Shown here: positions 1 through 10,148 of the stretch, one piece after another | Layout of the letters: each line of letters starts with the position of its first letter | Position numbering within the stretch: position 1 is the stretch's first letter | NCBI GenBank assembly: GCA_029257385.1 | Contig: JARIBS010000061.1 | Span: 1-38,170 of the forward strand | Reading direction: 5' to 3' | Source: Thiorhodococcus sp. | GTDB lineage: Bacteria > Pseudomonadota > Gammaproteobacteria > Chromatiales > Chromatiaceae | Length of the DNA: 38,170 bases | Position numbers and translations under genes: made by a program | The notes under the pieces: generated by a model | Database searches by the model: none | What the model was told of the DNA's origin: nothing | What the model saw: the letters and a program-made list of their open reading frames with translations, nothing else

Positions 1-49
1 TCCGGGGGTCTACCAGGGACGTGAAATGCTCAAGAATGCTTGCTGACAT
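1..49 (-). CDS. ISAs1-family transposase, N-terminus only (partial)
   Basis: Sixteen codons are visible on the minus strand from an ATG at 49-47, reading MSASILEHFTSLVDPR. The F-x-x-L-x-DPR pattern is typical of the N-terminal DDE_Tnp_1-associated region of ISAs1-family transposases. A GGAG ribosome binding site precedes the ATG at a normal distance. The catalytic DDE domain lies off the window, so activity cannot be judged. The family assignment rests on this short motif plus the IS terminus at 126. Confidence 0.65.
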   Translation of the reverse strand, partial: MSASILEHFTSLVDPR

Positions 50-126
50 GAGAAACTCCAACGGTTGTTTCTCGCTAGCATCCGTCAACTCCCTGGAAAA
101 CGGAATGTTTAAACGCGCTCGCCCTG
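1..126 (-). mobile_element. ISAs1-family insertion sequence, 5' end (partial)
   Basis: This is the transposase-start end of an insertion sequence that continues off the left edge. The outer terminus, read inward on the minus strand from 126, is CAGGGCGAGCGCGTTTAAA (108-126). The CAGGGC start fits ISAs1-family termini as I remember them. The same 19 bases occur at 38045-38063 as the other end of an IS with a transposase C-terminus. The transposase start codon lies 77 bp inside this terminus. The target duplication cannot be tested because the other end is outside the window. Confidence 0.75.
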
Positions 127-498
127 GTCTGGGAGGCTGCTTCGGTGCTCGCGTCTTGGTCAAGCTGCTATGATGCGAAGCTGCGCCGCTAGGAAGCAAA
201 GATCGTTCGCCGTGACACGCAGATACCGCATTGCTGAGCAGGGTGTTGCTGATCCTAAGATGGACAGTCGACAGCTCGATTGGGCAAAATCACAGGCTTT
301 TCATCGACCAGCGCCCGATAGGCGACACGGGTGCGGTTGGCAGTTTACGATGCGCCACCCGCCCAGCCCGCGCGTAGTGCAAGTCGCCCGCCTGAGCGCG
401 AATAAGTGGACAGGATTTCAAAAGCGAACGCGCATCTGGCTGGTCTCGTCACTGACCACTGACACCTGAATTTTGTAACACTTAACCAAGAGGACGCG
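127..498. other. Non-coding or degraded stretch between the IS and rfbB
   Basis: No convincing gene was found on either strand. One 99-codon open frame (170-469, +) has a composition typical of a chance frame (rich in Arg, Ser, Trp) and no recognisable motif. Short open stretches on the minus strand look weakly protein-like but are broken by stops. A 7-nt-period repeat, CACTGAC CACTGAC, lies at 450-463 and resembles repeats in other gaps of this window. The rfb promoter must lie here, but I cannot place its boxes with confidence. Confidence 0.5.
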
Positions 499-1560
<1,062 letters not shown>

Positions 1561-1573
1561 GGAAATTCAAGAC

Positions 1574-2455
1574 ATGAATCGCAAAGGAATTATCCTGGCG
1601 GGCGGCTCGGGCACGCGGCTCTATCCACTGACACGCTCGATCAGCAAGCAGTTGCTGCCCATCTACGACAAACCGATGATCTACTATCCGCTCTCGACGC
1701 TGATGCTGGCGGGGATTCGCGAGATCCTGATCATCTCCACGCCCCATGATCTGCCGATGTTCCAGTCCCTGCTGGGTGACGGCTCGCAGTGGGGACTCAC
1801 GCTCGAGTATGCCGAGCAGCCGCATCCTGGCGGGCTGGCGCAAGCATTCCTGATCGGCAAGGCGTTTGTCGGGGGCGCGCCCTCCTGTCTCATCCTGGGC
1901 GACAACATCTTCTACGGCCACGGCCTGGTTGGGCAGCTCAAGGCTGCGAGCGAGCAGGAGCGGGGCGCGACGGTGTTCGGCTACTACGTCTCGGATCCGC
2001 AGCGCTATGGTGTCGCCGAACTCGATGCCGCTGGAGCGTTGCTGGGGATCGAGGAAAAACCCAGCGCACCAAAATCCAATTGGGCTGTTACCGGGATCTA
2101 TTTCTACGACGGCAAGGCGTGCGAACTGGCCGAGACGCTCGAGCCTTCGCCGCGTGGCGAACTCGAGATCACCGATCTCAACAACTGCTATTTGCGCCGG
2201 GGCGAGCTGTCGCTGGTGCGCATCGGACGCGGTACCGCTTGGCTCGACACCGGCACGCACGAGTCCTTAATGCAGGCTGGGCAGTACATCGAAACCATCG
2301 AAAAACGCCAGGGTCTCAAGATCTGCTGTCCCGAGGAGATCGCCTACTTCAACCGCTGGATCGACGCCGCCCAGCTTCGGGCGATGGGCGAGGAGCTTCA
2401 GAAAAGCGGCTATGGTGACTATCTGTTGGCCTTGCTTCAGCGGGGTCAGGTATGA
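1574..2455 (+). CDS. rfbA: Glucose-1-phosphate thymidylyltransferase
   Basis: First enzyme of the dTDP-L-rhamnose pathway, joining dTTP and glucose-1-phosphate. The 293-residue product carries the nucleotidyltransferase signature [11 protein letters not shown] at residues 10-20 and K25 in the SKQLLP segment, with an LGDNIFYG metal/nucleotide region near residue 108. The reading frame is open upstream to 1517, but the start at 1574 is chosen for three reasons: TGAGGA overlaps the rfbB stop just upstream, RmlA proteins normally begin a few residues before the GG motif, and the length (about 292 aa) then matches the family. The gap to rfbB is 13 nt. The protein end overlaps the rfbC start by ATGA. 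Confidence 0.97.
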   Translation: MNRKGIILAGGSGTRLYPLTRSISKQLLPIYDKPMIYYPLSTLMLAGIREILIISTPHDLPMFQSLLGDGSQWGLTLEYAEQPHPGGLAQAFLIGKAFVGGAPSCLILGDNIFYGHGLVGQLKAASEQERGATVFGYYVSDPQRYGVAELDAAGALLGIEEKPSAPKSNWAVTGIYFYDGKACELAETLEPSPRGELEITDLNNCYLRRGELSLVRIGRGTAWLDTGTHESLMQAGQYIETIEKRQGLKICCPEEIAYFNRWIDAAQLRAMGEELQKSGYGDYLLALLQRGQV

Positions 2456-3018
2456 AGGTCATCGAAACAACGCTGCCGGGCGTGCTGATCATTGAGCCTC
2501 GGGTCTTCGGGGATGAGCGCGGCTATTTTATGGAGACCTATCGTGCCAGCGCCTATGCCGAACTCGGTATCCCCCAGCCGATGGTGCAGGACAATCAATC
2601 CTTCTCGCGCAAGGGTGTGCTGCGGGGGCTGCACATCCAGCACCCGCGCGCGCAGGGCAAGCTGGTTCAGGTCCTGGTTGGGGAGGTCTTCGATGTGGCG
2701 GTCGATATCCGGCGCGGATCGCCCCATTTCGGCCGCTGGGCGGGTGTGAGCCTGTCGGCCGAGAACAAGCGCCAGTTCTGGGTTCCACCCGGCTTTGCTC
2801 ATGGCTTTCTGGTCACCGGCGAGAGCGCGCTTTTCGTCTACAAAAACAGCGACTACTATAGCCCGGAAACCGAGTTCAGCGTCCGTTGGGACGATCCGGG
2901 TATCGCTATCGAATGGCCGTTGGACGGTGCGCCCGAACTCTCCGAAAAAGACACCAACGCTCTGTGCTTGAAAGACCTTCCGCTGGATCGGCTCCCTGGT
3001 TTCGAGGATTATTCATGA
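2452..3018 (+). CDS. rfbC: dTDP-4-dehydrorhamnose 3,5-epimerase
   Basis: Third enzyme of the dTDP-L-rhamnose pathway; a cupin-fold epimerase acting at C3 and C5 of the 4-keto sugar. The 188-residue protein has the family hallmarks: [12 protein letters not shown] near residues 19-30, the catalytic base H61 within GVLRGLHIQ, the substrate-contacting K70, and the catalytic Y130 in [11 protein letters not shown]. Length is normal for RmlC. Its ATG overlaps the rfbA stop as ATGA, and its stop overlaps the rfbD start the same way. That pattern points to translational coupling and one transcript. Confidence 0.97.
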   Translation: MKVIETTLPGVLIIEPRVFGDERGYFMETYRASAYAELGIPQPMVQDNQSFSRKGVLRGLHIQHPRAQGKLVQVLVGEVFDVAVDIRRGSPHFGRWAGVSLSAENKRQFWVPPGFAHGFLVTGESALFVYKNSDYYSPETEFSVRWDDPGIAIEWPLDGAPELSEKDTNALCLKDLPLDRLPGFEDYS

Positions 3019-3929
3019 ACGAACGCACCCTGGCCGGTACCCGGCCCCGTCTTTTGCTGATCGGCGCCAATGGCCAGGTGGGCGGGGAGCTGCGCCGCAC
3101 GCTCGCCTGTCTGGGTGATGTCGTCCCCGCCTCGCTGGAGGGCGAGTACGGTCCGGTCATTGATCTGACGCGTGCCGGCTCGGTCACCCGACTGTTCGAG
3201 GACACTAAGCCCGACGTGGTCATCAACGCCGCCGCCTACACGGCCGTCGATAAGGCCGAATCCGACGTCGAGACGGCACGCCGGGTCAACGCCGATGCCG
3301 TGGGCGAGCTGGGTGCGGTCGCGGCTAAGGCTGGCGTACCCGTGATCCACTACTCGACCGATTTCGTCTTCTCCGGAACAGCTGAGCGCGCCTACACCGA
3401 GGAGGATCTGCCTGACCCCATCAATGTCTACGGCGAGACGAAGTGGGCCGGGGAGCGCGCCTTGCTCGACTCCGGCGCCAAAGCGCTGATCTTTCGCACC
3501 AGTTGGGTCTATGGCGCGCGCGGGGCGAACTTTCTGCTGACCATGCTGCGGCTGTTTCGTGAGCGCGGCGAGCTGCGTGTGGTCGACGACCAGATCGGCT
3601 CGCCGACCTGGAGCCGCATGCTCGCGGAGATGACGGGGCAGGTGCTCTATCGGGTGGTACGCGGAGAGCTTGACTTAGACGAGGTCGGCGGACTCTATCA
3701 TCTGAGCGGATCCGGCGAGACGAGCTGGTACGGCTTCGCCCGCGCCATCCTTGAGGCGAGCGGGTTTGATTCCACGCTCATCCCAATTCCGTCCTCGGAG
3801 TACCAGGCGCCCGCCAAACGCCCGATGTTATCCACCCTGAACAATCAGCGCTTTGAGGAGACTTTCGGGCTGGCCATGCCGGATTGGCGACTCTCGCTCG
3901 ATCTGTGTCTGGAGGAGACCAAGGTCTGA
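3015..3929 (+). CDS. rfbD: dTDP-4-dehydrorhamnose reductase
   Basis: Last step to dTDP-L-rhamnose, an NAD(P)H-dependent reduction at C4. The 304-residue SDR protein shows the cofactor motif GANGQVGGEL at residues 17-26, STDFVF at 114-119 and the catalytic Y139/K143 in VYGETK. A longer open frame begins at 2886 inside rfbC, but the start at 3015 is preferred. It forms an ATGA overlap with the rfbC stop and places the glycine-rich loop at the usual distance from the N-terminus. The gene ends only 11 nt from the convergent lon stop codon, leaving no room for a dedicated terminator. Confidence 0.96.
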   Translation: MNERTLAGTRPRLLLIGANGQVGGELRRTLACLGDVVPASLEGEYGPVIDLTRAGSVTRLFEDTKPDVVINAAAYTAVDKAESDVETARRVNADAVGELGAVAAKAGVPVIHYSTDFVFSGTAERAYTEEDLPDPINVYGETKWAGERALLDSGAKALIFRTSWVYGARGANFLLTMLRLFRERGELRVVDDQIGSPTWSRMLAEMTGQVLYRVVRGELDLDEVGGLYHLSGSGETSWYGFARAILEASGFDSTLIPIPSSEYQAPAKRPMLSTLNNQRFEETFGLAMPDWRLSLDLCLEETKV

Positions 3930-3940
3930 CGCGGCGCTGC

Positions 3941-6352
3941 TCAACGGGCCGATGGCGCATCGGCCTGCTTGAACAGCAGCGGCAGCACATCCTCGTAACG
4001 CGACGCAAAATGCACCGTCAGTCCCTTACGGATATGCTCGGGCACCTCGTCGAAATCACCCTGGTTGTCTTCCGGGAGAATGATCTCCTTAATACCGGCG
4101 CGGCGTGCCGCGATGAGCTTCTCGCGAATGCCGCCGACCGGGAACACCTCGCCGGTGAGGGTGATCTCGCCGGTCATGGCGATGCGCCGAACCGGCTCGT
4201 CGCGCGCCAGCGAGAGCAGGGCGGAGGTGATGGTAATGCCGGCGGAGGGACCATCCTTGGGCGTGGCTCCGGCGGGCACGTGGACATGGATGAACGACTT
4301 TTCGAAAAAGCCCGGATCGGCGCCGAACTCCTTGGCATGGCTCATCAGATAGCCATAGGCGATCTCGGCGGATTCCTTCATCACATCCCCGAGCTGACCG
4401 GTCAGCTTGAAACCGCGGTTGAAGCTGTGTGTACGCGCCGCCTCGATCGATAGGGTCGCCCCGCCCATGGCGGTCCAGGCAAGACCGGTGACAACGCCCG
4501 GACCGGAGAGTTTGCGCTCGTCGCGAAAGACTAAACTGCCGAGATAGTCTTTCAGATCCGTCTCAGTCACCTGAATCGGCGTTTCCTCACCCTCGAGCAT
4601 CCGCACGGCGACCTTGCGCACGATCTTGCCGAGCTGCTTCTCCAGTTGGCGCACACCGGCATCGCGTGCGTAACCTTCGATGAGCGCGCGCAGCGTTTTG
4701 GTATTGAGCTTGAGCGCCTGCTTGCCGAGACCCGCCCGGTCGATCTGACGCGGCAGGAGATATTTTCTGGCGATCTGGAGCTTCTCCTCGGCGATGTAGC
4801 CTGAGAGTTTGATAATCTCCATGCGATCAAGCAGCGGCCCTGGGATGCTATCGAGCTGATTGGCGGTGCACACAAAGAGCACCTTCGAGAGGTCGAAGCG
4901 CAGATCCAGATAGTGATCCAGGAAATCCGTGTTCTGCTCAGGGTCGAGGACTTCCAGCAGGGCCGATGCGGGGTCTCCCTGGAATGAGGCCCCAATCTTG
5001 TCGATCTCATCAAGCATAATCACCGGGTTGGCGGTGCCGGCGTCCTTCATCGCCTGGAGGAACTTGCCCGGCATGGCCCCGATGTAGGTGCGCCGATGGC
5101 CTTTGACCTCCGCCTCGTCGCGGATACCGCCGACCGAGAAGCGATAGAATTGACGCCCGAGCGCATCGGCGATCGAGCGACCGATCGAGGTTTTACCCAC
5201 ACCGGGCGGTCCAACCAGCAGGATGATCGAACCCGCGATCTCGCCCTTGTGGATACCAACCGCCAAAAACTCCAGGATGCGTTCCTTAACATCCTCGAGT
5301 CCGTAGTGATCGCGATCAAGCACCCGGCGGGCGCGTTTGAGATCGAGCTTGTCCGTGGAGTGCTTGCCCCAGGGCAGCAGGGTGATCCAGTCGAGATAGT
5401 TGCGCGTCACCGAGTACTCCGGAGACCCGGTCTCGAGGATGCTTAACTTCTCCAGCTCCTCGTCGACCCGCTTGTGTGCCTGTTCGGTGAGGTGCAGCTT
5501 CTCGATGCGCGATTTGAATCGATCGATCTCGGCGGTGCGATCATCCTTGGCGATGCCCAACTCCTTTTGAATTGCCTTGAGCTGCTCGCGCAGGAAGAAC
5601 TCGCGCTGCTGCTTGTGCATCTTCTCTTCGACGGAGCTGCGGATCTTCTGTTGGGCGCGGGCCAGTTCCAGCTCGTTGTTGAGCAGCACCAGCACCTTTT
5701 CCATGCGCGGCAGCAGCGGCAGGATCTCCAGAACCTCTTGTAACTGCTCCTTCGATGAGGTCGTCAGACTGACCGCAAAATCGGCCAGATGCGATGGGTC
5801 GTCAGGGCCAAAGCGATCCAGAAAGACCCGCAGCTCCTCGACGTAGAGCGGATTGAGCGGCAGCAGCTCTTTGATGGTGTTGATTATCGCCATGGCATAG
5901 GCTTTGACGTCGCTATCGGCGGCGACAGTCGGTTCTGGCAAGTAGGCGACGCGCGCCCGGAAAGGGCTTTTCTTGTTGATCCAGTCACTGATCCGAAAGC
6001 GCTGAAGGCACTCCACCAGAACCTGTAGATGTCCGTCCTGCTGATGGATGCGGTGGACTCTGGCAGCCGTTCCGACCTGATGGAAGTGCTGAGTTGTTGC
6101 CTCTTCCGACGTTTCGCTGTCGACTAAGACGATGCCAAGTATCTTGTGCTCGGTGTCGGCCACCGCCTTCATCGTCGGCGCCCAGTGCTCGGCTTTCATC
6201 ATCAGCGGAACGGCCTGGCCCGGGAAGAAGGGTCGCAAGGCCACGGGCAGTAGATGAATCTCCAGCGGCAACACGTCGTTGGCACGCGCTAACTGAATCA
6301 GCTCGACTTCCTCACCCTCAGTTTCGTGGTCCTGAATATCCGCTTCCGCCAT
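3941..6352 (-). CDS. lon: ATP-dependent Lon-family protease (endopeptidase La)
   Basis: Cytoplasmic AAA+ serine protease that degrades misfolded and regulatory proteins. The 803-residue protein has an N-terminal LON substrate-binding domain (about 30-220), a coiled-coil linker rich in Lys/Glu (about 220-310), Walker A GPPGVGKTS at 381-389, Walker B VIMLDEIDK at 444-452, and a proteolytic domain with the Ser/Lys dyad S703 (in KDGPSAG) and K745. The opening of the LON domain reads LPLEIHLLPVALRPFFPGQ rather than the usual PVLPLRDVVVYP pattern of classical Lon. From memory this resembles the second Lon type (AsrA-like) of some gammaproteobacteria; that is inference. GAGG precedes the ATG. ksgA lies upstream on the same strand, 142 nt away. 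Confidence 0.95.
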   Translation of the reverse strand: MAEADIQDHETEGEEVELIQLARANDVLPLEIHLLPVALRPFFPGQAVPLMMKAEHWAPTMKAVADTEHKILGIVLVDSETSEEATTQHFHQVGTAARVHRIHQQDGHLQVLVECLQRFRISDWINKKSPFRARVAYLPEPTVAADSDVKAYAMAIINTIKELLPLNPLYVEELRVFLDRFGPDDPSHLADFAVSLTTSSKEQLQEVLEILPLLPRMEKVLVLLNNELELARAQQKIRSSVEEKMHKQQREFFLREQLKAIQKELGIAKDDRTAEIDRFKSRIEKLHLTEQAHKRVDEELEKLSILETGSPEYSVTRNYLDWITLLPWGKHSTDKLDLKRARRVLDRDHYGLEDVKERILEFLAVGIHKGEIAGSIILLVGPPGVGKTSIGRSIADALGRQFYRFSVGGIRDEAEVKGHRRTYIGAMPGKFLQAMKDAGTANPVIMLDEIDKIGASFQGDPASALLEVLDPEQNTDFLDHYLDLRFDLSKVLFVCTANQLDSIPGPLLDRMEIIKLSGYIAEEKLQIARKYLLPRQIDRAGLGKQALKLNTKTLRALIEGYARDAGVRQLEKQLGKIVRKVAVRMLEGEETPIQVTETDLKDYLGSLVFRDERKLSGPGVVTGLAWTAMGGATLSIEAARTHSFNRGFKLTGQLGDVMKESAEIAYGYLMSHAKEFGADPGFFEKSFIHVHVPAGATPKDGPSAGITITSALLSLARDEPVRRIAMTGEITLTGEVFPVGGIREKLIAARRAGIKEIILPEDNQGDFDEVPEHIRKGLTVHFASRYEDVLPLLFKQADAPSAR

Positions 6353-6405
6353 ACCGCAACCTCTGTCTAAATGCCTTGATTTTAATGCTGATTTATTCCG
6401 GACGC

Positions 6406-6442
6406 GGAATCAAACCCTGTCAGGGCGAATGCGGCTGATTCC
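6406..6442. other. Nested inverted repeat in the ksgA-lon gap
   Basis: GGAATCA (6406-6412) pairs with TGATTCC (6436-6442), and inside this lies CCCTG-T-CAGGG (6415-6425). No T-run follows on the minus strand, so it is not a standard terminator for ksgA. It could be a regulatory or transcript-processing structure ahead of lon. Confidence 0.35.
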
Positions 6443-6494
6443 GTGACTCAGTTTTCATAGCGAGCGGTCGCATCCGCGACCAAGTCCCCGGATC

Positions 6495-7289
6495 TCAGGT
6501 CTTGATGATAGATTTACAAGCCAGGTTCGCCAGTCGTGCGAAGGTCGCGACACTGAGGTTTTCCGGACGCAGGGTTGGATCGATCTCCGCTTCCTCAAAC
6601 AGCGCTTGATCGACGAGACCCGACAGGCTGTTGCGCAGCGTCTTGCGCCGCTGCCCGAAGGCGGCCGCGACGATTCGGGCGTGCAGGGCGCGATCGGCGA
6701 TCGCGTAGCCGTCCTCCCGGAAGGGCCTCAGCCGCATAAAAGCGGATTCGACCCTGGGCGCGGGCTTAAAGGCGCCAGGCCCGATGCGAAACAGACTCTG
6801 AGCCTCGCACACGCTCTGGACCATGACGGAGAGACGCCCGTAGATCTTGTCTCCCGGGTCGGCGACGATGCGCTCGACGACCTCCTTCTGGAGCATCAGG
6901 TGCAGGTCGAGGATACAGTCGGCCTGTTCCAGAAAGTGGAACAGGAGCGGCGTGGAGATGTTGTAGGGAAGATTGCCGACCAGCCTCAGTCTGTCCCCAT
7001 CGCCCGCGAGCGCGCGAAAATCAAAGCGCAGCGCATCGGCGTTGTGGATACGCAGCTCCCCGAGCGGGCTCAGTCGCTCTCTCAAAGGCGCGACAAGATC
7101 CCGGTCGAGTTCGATGACGTCGAGCTCGCCCAGAGCGCGCAGCAGCCCTGCGGTAATGGCGCCCTGTCCGGGGCCGATCTCTACGATGCGCTCCCCCGGC
7201 CGGGGAGCGACTGCTGAGTGGATGCGCTCGATAACGAGGGGGTCGTGAAGGAAGTTCTGGCCGAAACGCTTGCGGGGATGATGCTGCAT
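6495..7289 (-). CDS. ksgA: 16S rRNA dimethyladenosine methyltransferase (KsgA/RsmA)
   Basis: Dimethylates two adjacent adenosines in the 3' terminal helix of 16S rRNA using SAM, a late checkpoint in small-subunit assembly. The 264-residue protein has the N-terminal RFGQNFL signature (8-14), the SAM-binding IGPGQGAIT (38-46), an acidic ribose contact in VIELDRD (58-64) and the catalytic NLPYN motif (106-110). Length is normal. In many gammaproteobacteria ksgA sits in surA-pdxA-ksgA-apaG. Here none of those genes adjoins it; it lies between the PPK2 gene upstream and lon downstream, all on the minus strand. Confidence 0.97.
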   Translation of the reverse strand: MQHHPRKRFGQNFLHDPLVIERIHSAVAPRPGERIVEIGPGQGAITAGLLRALGELDVIELDRDLVAPLRERLSPLGELRIHNADALRFDFRALAGDGDRLRLVGNLPYNISTPLLFHFLEQADCILDLHLMLQKEVVERIVADPGDKIYGRLSVMVQSVCEAQSLFRIGPGAFKPAPRVESAFMRLRPFREDGYAIADRALHARIVAAAFGQRRKTLRNSLSGLVDQALFEEAEIDPTLRPENLSVATFARLANLACKSIIKT

Positions 7290-7306
7290 CGGACTAGGTT
7301 AACCTC

Positions 7307-7326
7307 GCTGGCGGTCAGTCGCCAGC
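7307..7326. repeat. Intergenic hairpin GCTGGCG-gtcagt-CGCCAGC
   Basis: A perfect 7-bp stem (7307-7313 with 7320-7326) and a 6-nt loop lie between the PPK2 gene and ksgA. The GCTGGCGGTCAG core resembles the gap hairpins at 11662-11698 and 18708-18745, so it may be one member of a small dispersed family. No T-run follows on either strand. Confidence 0.45.
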
Positions 7327-7379
7327 AGGACGTACGCTCCGGTGGTGATTAACCGCTTGGCCTCGCCTGGTTTACGATC

Positions 7380-8969
7380 TCACCTCGATTTGCCGCTCGC
7401 TTGGTGATTGGCATCATCGCTTGACTTCAGCGGTCCTTCGCCGAAGGGTAGGTTATCCCCGCTTGGGGCTGTGGTGTGCTTCAATGCCTCGCTGAGCGTA
7501 TCGCAGATGGTGCGCAGAACCTTGATTCGGGCGTAACGTTTGTTATTGCCCTCGACCAGCGTCCAGGTCGCGTCTTTGGTGCTGGTTCTGGCCACCATCT
7601 CATTGACGGCCTCTTTATATTGCGGCCATTTATCGCGGTTGCGCCAGTCGTCATCGGTGATCTTGTACTGTTTGTAGGGGACGTTCTCGCGGTCCTTGAA
7701 ACGCCTGAGCTGCTCATCCTGGCTGATATGGATCCAGAACTTCATCAGGATGATGCCGTTTTCGGTCAATTGCTCTTCGAACTGATTGATCTCGGAATAG
7801 GCGCGCTGCCATTCGGCGTCCGTGGCGAAGTTCTCGACCCGCTCGACCAGCACGCGTCCGTACCAGGATCGGTCGTAGATGGTGATGTGGCCCGAGCGCG
7901 GAATGTGCCGCCAAAAGCGCCAGAGATAGTGGTGGGCCTTCTCCTCATCGGTCGGTGCGGCAACCGGAATCGCCCGATAGAGTCGGGCATCGATGGCGTT
8001 GGTGATGCGGCGAATCGCACCGCCCTTGCCGCCTGCGTCAACGCCCTCGAAGATCAGCACCGTGGAGCGCTTCTTTTTGTAGGCGGCCCAGGCAAGCTCG
8101 TTGATCTCGTTTTGTAGGCGCTTGAGTTCGCTCTTGTAATCGTCGGAGCTTAGGGACAGCGAGAGGTCGAGCTGATCAAGCAGAGTGATTTGGGCGCTCG
8201 GGCTGGTGGGTAACTCGGGTGCATTACTCTTGAGAGTGGCGGTGTGATCTGCGGGCGTTGGTTCATTGAGCCGCGAACGAATAGCGTGCAGCAGGGTCTT
8301 GCCGACCGTGAGGTCGCGATAGAGGCGGTTGGTCGCCTCGATCAGATACCAGGGCGAGCGGCCTCGGTCGGTGTGCAGGATGACCCGTTCGGCGACCTGC
8401 TCGAAAGCGGCATAGTGCTCGGAGAACTTGCTCTTGTCCGGCAACATCTTCCAGCGACTGCGGTCGTCGCGCGACAATTCCTTGAGCCTGGCTTTTTGAT
8501 CGGCTTCGGACATATGGAACCAGAACTTGATGATCAACGCACCATCCTGGATCAGCATATTCTCGAACTCAACAATATTGTTGAGTTCGCCATCGAGTGC
8601 GGCATCGCTCCAATGCTTTCTGAAACGCTGTTCGATCGGGGCCTGATACCAGCCGCCGAACAGGATCGAGATTTCTCCACGCGCCGGCATGGCACGCGAG
8701 AAGCGCCAGTAACGGGGACGCTCGCGCTCTTCGTCGGACTCGTCCCAGAAGGCGAAGGTCTGTACGCCGCGTGTGTCGAGCCAATTGTTGAGGCGGTTGA
8801 CCACCCCACCCTTACCCGCCGCCTCGATCCCCGAGACAATGATGATGACCGGGATGTTGGTTTCCTTCAGATCGCGCTGAATCGCTAGCAGTTGTGTACG
8901 CAGCTCGTCTTCTTGATCCTTGAAGTCCTTTTTGCTGACGGATCGGCCAACCTTGGTTGCCTCGAACAT
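7380..8969 (-). CDS. pap: Polyphosphate:AMP phosphotransferase, tandem PPK2 domains
   Basis: Transfers phosphate from polyphosphate to AMP (two-domain, class II PPK2), linking polyphosphate stores to the adenylate pool in the cytoplasm. The 529-residue protein is two PPK2 domains in a row: Walker A GIEAAGKGG at 47-55 in the first, and EGVDAGGKGG at 308-317 in the second. The second domain keeps the active-site stretch YDRSWYGRVLVERVE (365-379). The equivalent of the first reads LFGGWYQAPIEQRFR (103-117) and has lost the Asp-Arg-Ser. This fits the known asymmetry of tandem PPK2 enzymes, in which the C-terminal half is catalytic. The start MFEATKVGRSVSK matches the family opening, and GAGGAG precedes it. 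The residues after about 500 are a poorly conserved tail. Confidence 0.92.
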   Translation of the reverse strand: MFEATKVGRSVSKKDFKDQEDELRTQLLAIQRDLKETNIPVIIIVSGIEAAGKGGVVNRLNNWLDTRGVQTFAFWDESDEERERPRYWRFSRAMPARGEISILFGGWYQAPIEQRFRKHWSDAALDGELNNIVEFENMLIQDGALIIKFWFHMSEADQKARLKELSRDDRSRWKMLPDKSKFSEHYAAFEQVAERVILHTDRGRSPWYLIEATNRLYRDLTVGKTLLHAIRSRLNEPTPADHTATLKSNAPELPTSPSAQITLLDQLDLSLSLSSDDYKSELKRLQNEINELAWAAYKKKRSTVLIFEGVDAGGKGGAIRRITNAIDARLYRAIPVAAPTDEEKAHHYLWRFWRHIPRSGHITIYDRSWYGRVLVERVENFATDAEWQRAYSEINQFEEQLTENGIILMKFWIHISQDEQLRRFKDRENVPYKQYKITDDDWRNRDKWPQYKEAVNEMVARTSTKDATWTLVEGNNKRYARIKVLRTICDTLSEALKHTTAPSGDNLPFGEGPLKSSDDANHQASGKSR

Positions 8970-9008
8970 ACGTATTGTCTCCTCGGCGGATAGGGTGCAG
9001 TCGAAGGT

Positions 9009-9034
9009 AAAAAGCGTCCGGCCCGTGCGGACGC
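9009..9034 (-). terminator. Intrinsic terminator after fba
   Basis: Read on the minus strand, the stem GCGTCCG/CGGACGC (9028-9034 with 9014-9020) is followed by five T's (9013-9009), 18 nt beyond the fba stop. It separates the carbon-metabolism block from the downstream PPK2 gene. Confidence 0.8.
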
Positions 9035-9051
9035 GCTTGCGATCATAGTGC

Positions 9052-10116
9052 TCAGTTTACCTTCGGATCCAGCTCGCCTTTCTCATAGCGCGTGGTCATG
9101 GCAGCCAACGATAGAGCCGTGATCTTGCTCGCGTTGCCGGCGGTGCCGAAGGCCTCGTAGCGATTTTTGCAGATGTCTTTCATCGCTTTGGTGGCGGCGA
9201 TGAAGTATTTGCGCGGGTCGAACTCCTTGGGATTTTCGGCCAGGAACTTGCGGATGGCGCCAGTGGAGGACATGCGCAGATCGGTGTCGATGTTGATCTT
9301 GCGCACACCGTGCTTGATGCCCTCGACAATCTCTGAGACCGGCACGCCATAGGTTTCGCCCATGTCGCCACCGAACTTATTGATAATCGCCAGCCATTCC
9401 TGAGGCACGGAGGAGGAGCCATGCATGACCAGATGGGTGGTCGGGATGCGCTTGTGGATGTCCTTGATACGCTCAATGTCCAGGATGTCGCCGGTCGGTG
9501 GACGGGTGAACTTGTAAGCGCCGTGTGAGGTGCCGATGGCGATGGCCAGTGCGTCGACCTGGGTCTTCGCGACGAAATCTGCAGCTTCTTCAGGATCGGT
9601 GAGGAGCTGGCTGTGGTCCAGGATGCCCTCGGCACCGATGCCGTCTTCCTCACCGGCCTGGCCAGTCTCGAGCGAACCCAGACAGCCCAGCTCACCCTCC
9701 ACCGAGACGCCACAGGCGTGCGAGATCTCGACGACTTGGCGCGTGATATCGACGTTGTATTCATAAGAAGTCGGGGTCTTGCCGTCCTCGCCCAATGACC
9801 CGTCCATCATGACCGAGGAGAAGCCGAGCTGGATGGAGCGCTGGCACACGGGCATGGAGGTGCCGTGGTCCTGATGCATGCAAACCGGGATGTGCGGCCA
9901 TTCCTCGATGGCGGCCAGGATGAGGTGGCGCAGAAAGGGCGCGCCGGCGTATTTGCGCGCTCCGGCGGAGGCTTGCACGATGACCGGGGAGTTGGTCTCG
10001 TCAGCAGCCTCCATGATGGCGCGCATCTGTTCGAGGTTGTTGACGTTGTAGGCGGGGACGCCATACCCGTTCTCGGCGGCGTGATCGAGCAGTTGACGCA
10101 GTGAAATCAGAGCCAT
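9052..10116 (-). CDS. fba: Class II fructose-1,6-bisphosphate aldolase (Calvin-cycle type)
   Basis: Zn-dependent aldolase that condenses glyceraldehyde-3-P with DHAP, and in the Calvin cycle also erythrose-4-P with DHAP. The 354-residue protein carries the metal/catalytic motif HQDHG at 81-85 (D83 catalytic, H84 metal ligand), further metal ligands H198 in IGTSHGAYK and H232 in MHGSSSVP, and the phosphate-binding NIDTDLRM segment. Length and the C-terminal region match the Calvin-cycle subtype (cbbA-like). GAGGA precedes the ATG at eight bases. It is the last gene of the tkt-gap-pgk block and ends in an intrinsic terminator. The 286-nt gap to pgk holds a repeat and a possible pyk stub. Confidence 0.96.
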   Translation of the reverse strand: MALISLRQLLDHAAENGYGVPAYNVNNLEQMRAIMEAADETNSPVIVQASAGARKYAGAPFLRHLILAAIEEWPHIPVCMHQDHGTSMPVCQRSIQLGFSSVMMDGSLGEDGKTPTSYEYNVDITRQVVEISHACGVSVEGELGCLGSLETGQAGEEDGIGAEGILDHSQLLTDPEEAADFVAKTQVDALAIAIGTSHGAYKFTRPPTGDILDIERIKDIHKRIPTTHLVMHGSSSVPQEWLAIINKFGGDMGETYGVPVSEIVEGIKHGVRKINIDTDLRMSSTGAIRKFLAENPKEFDPRKYFIAATKAMKDICKNRYEAFGTAGNASKITALSLAAMTTRYEKGELDPKVN

Positions 10117-10148
10117 CGGGACATTCCTCGTGCTGTTGGTGGGGGCGA

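Noticed and set aside
170-469. 99-codon plus-strand open frame before rfbB
   Set aside because: Chance-like composition, no motif, no ribosome binding site, and adjacent to an IS end.
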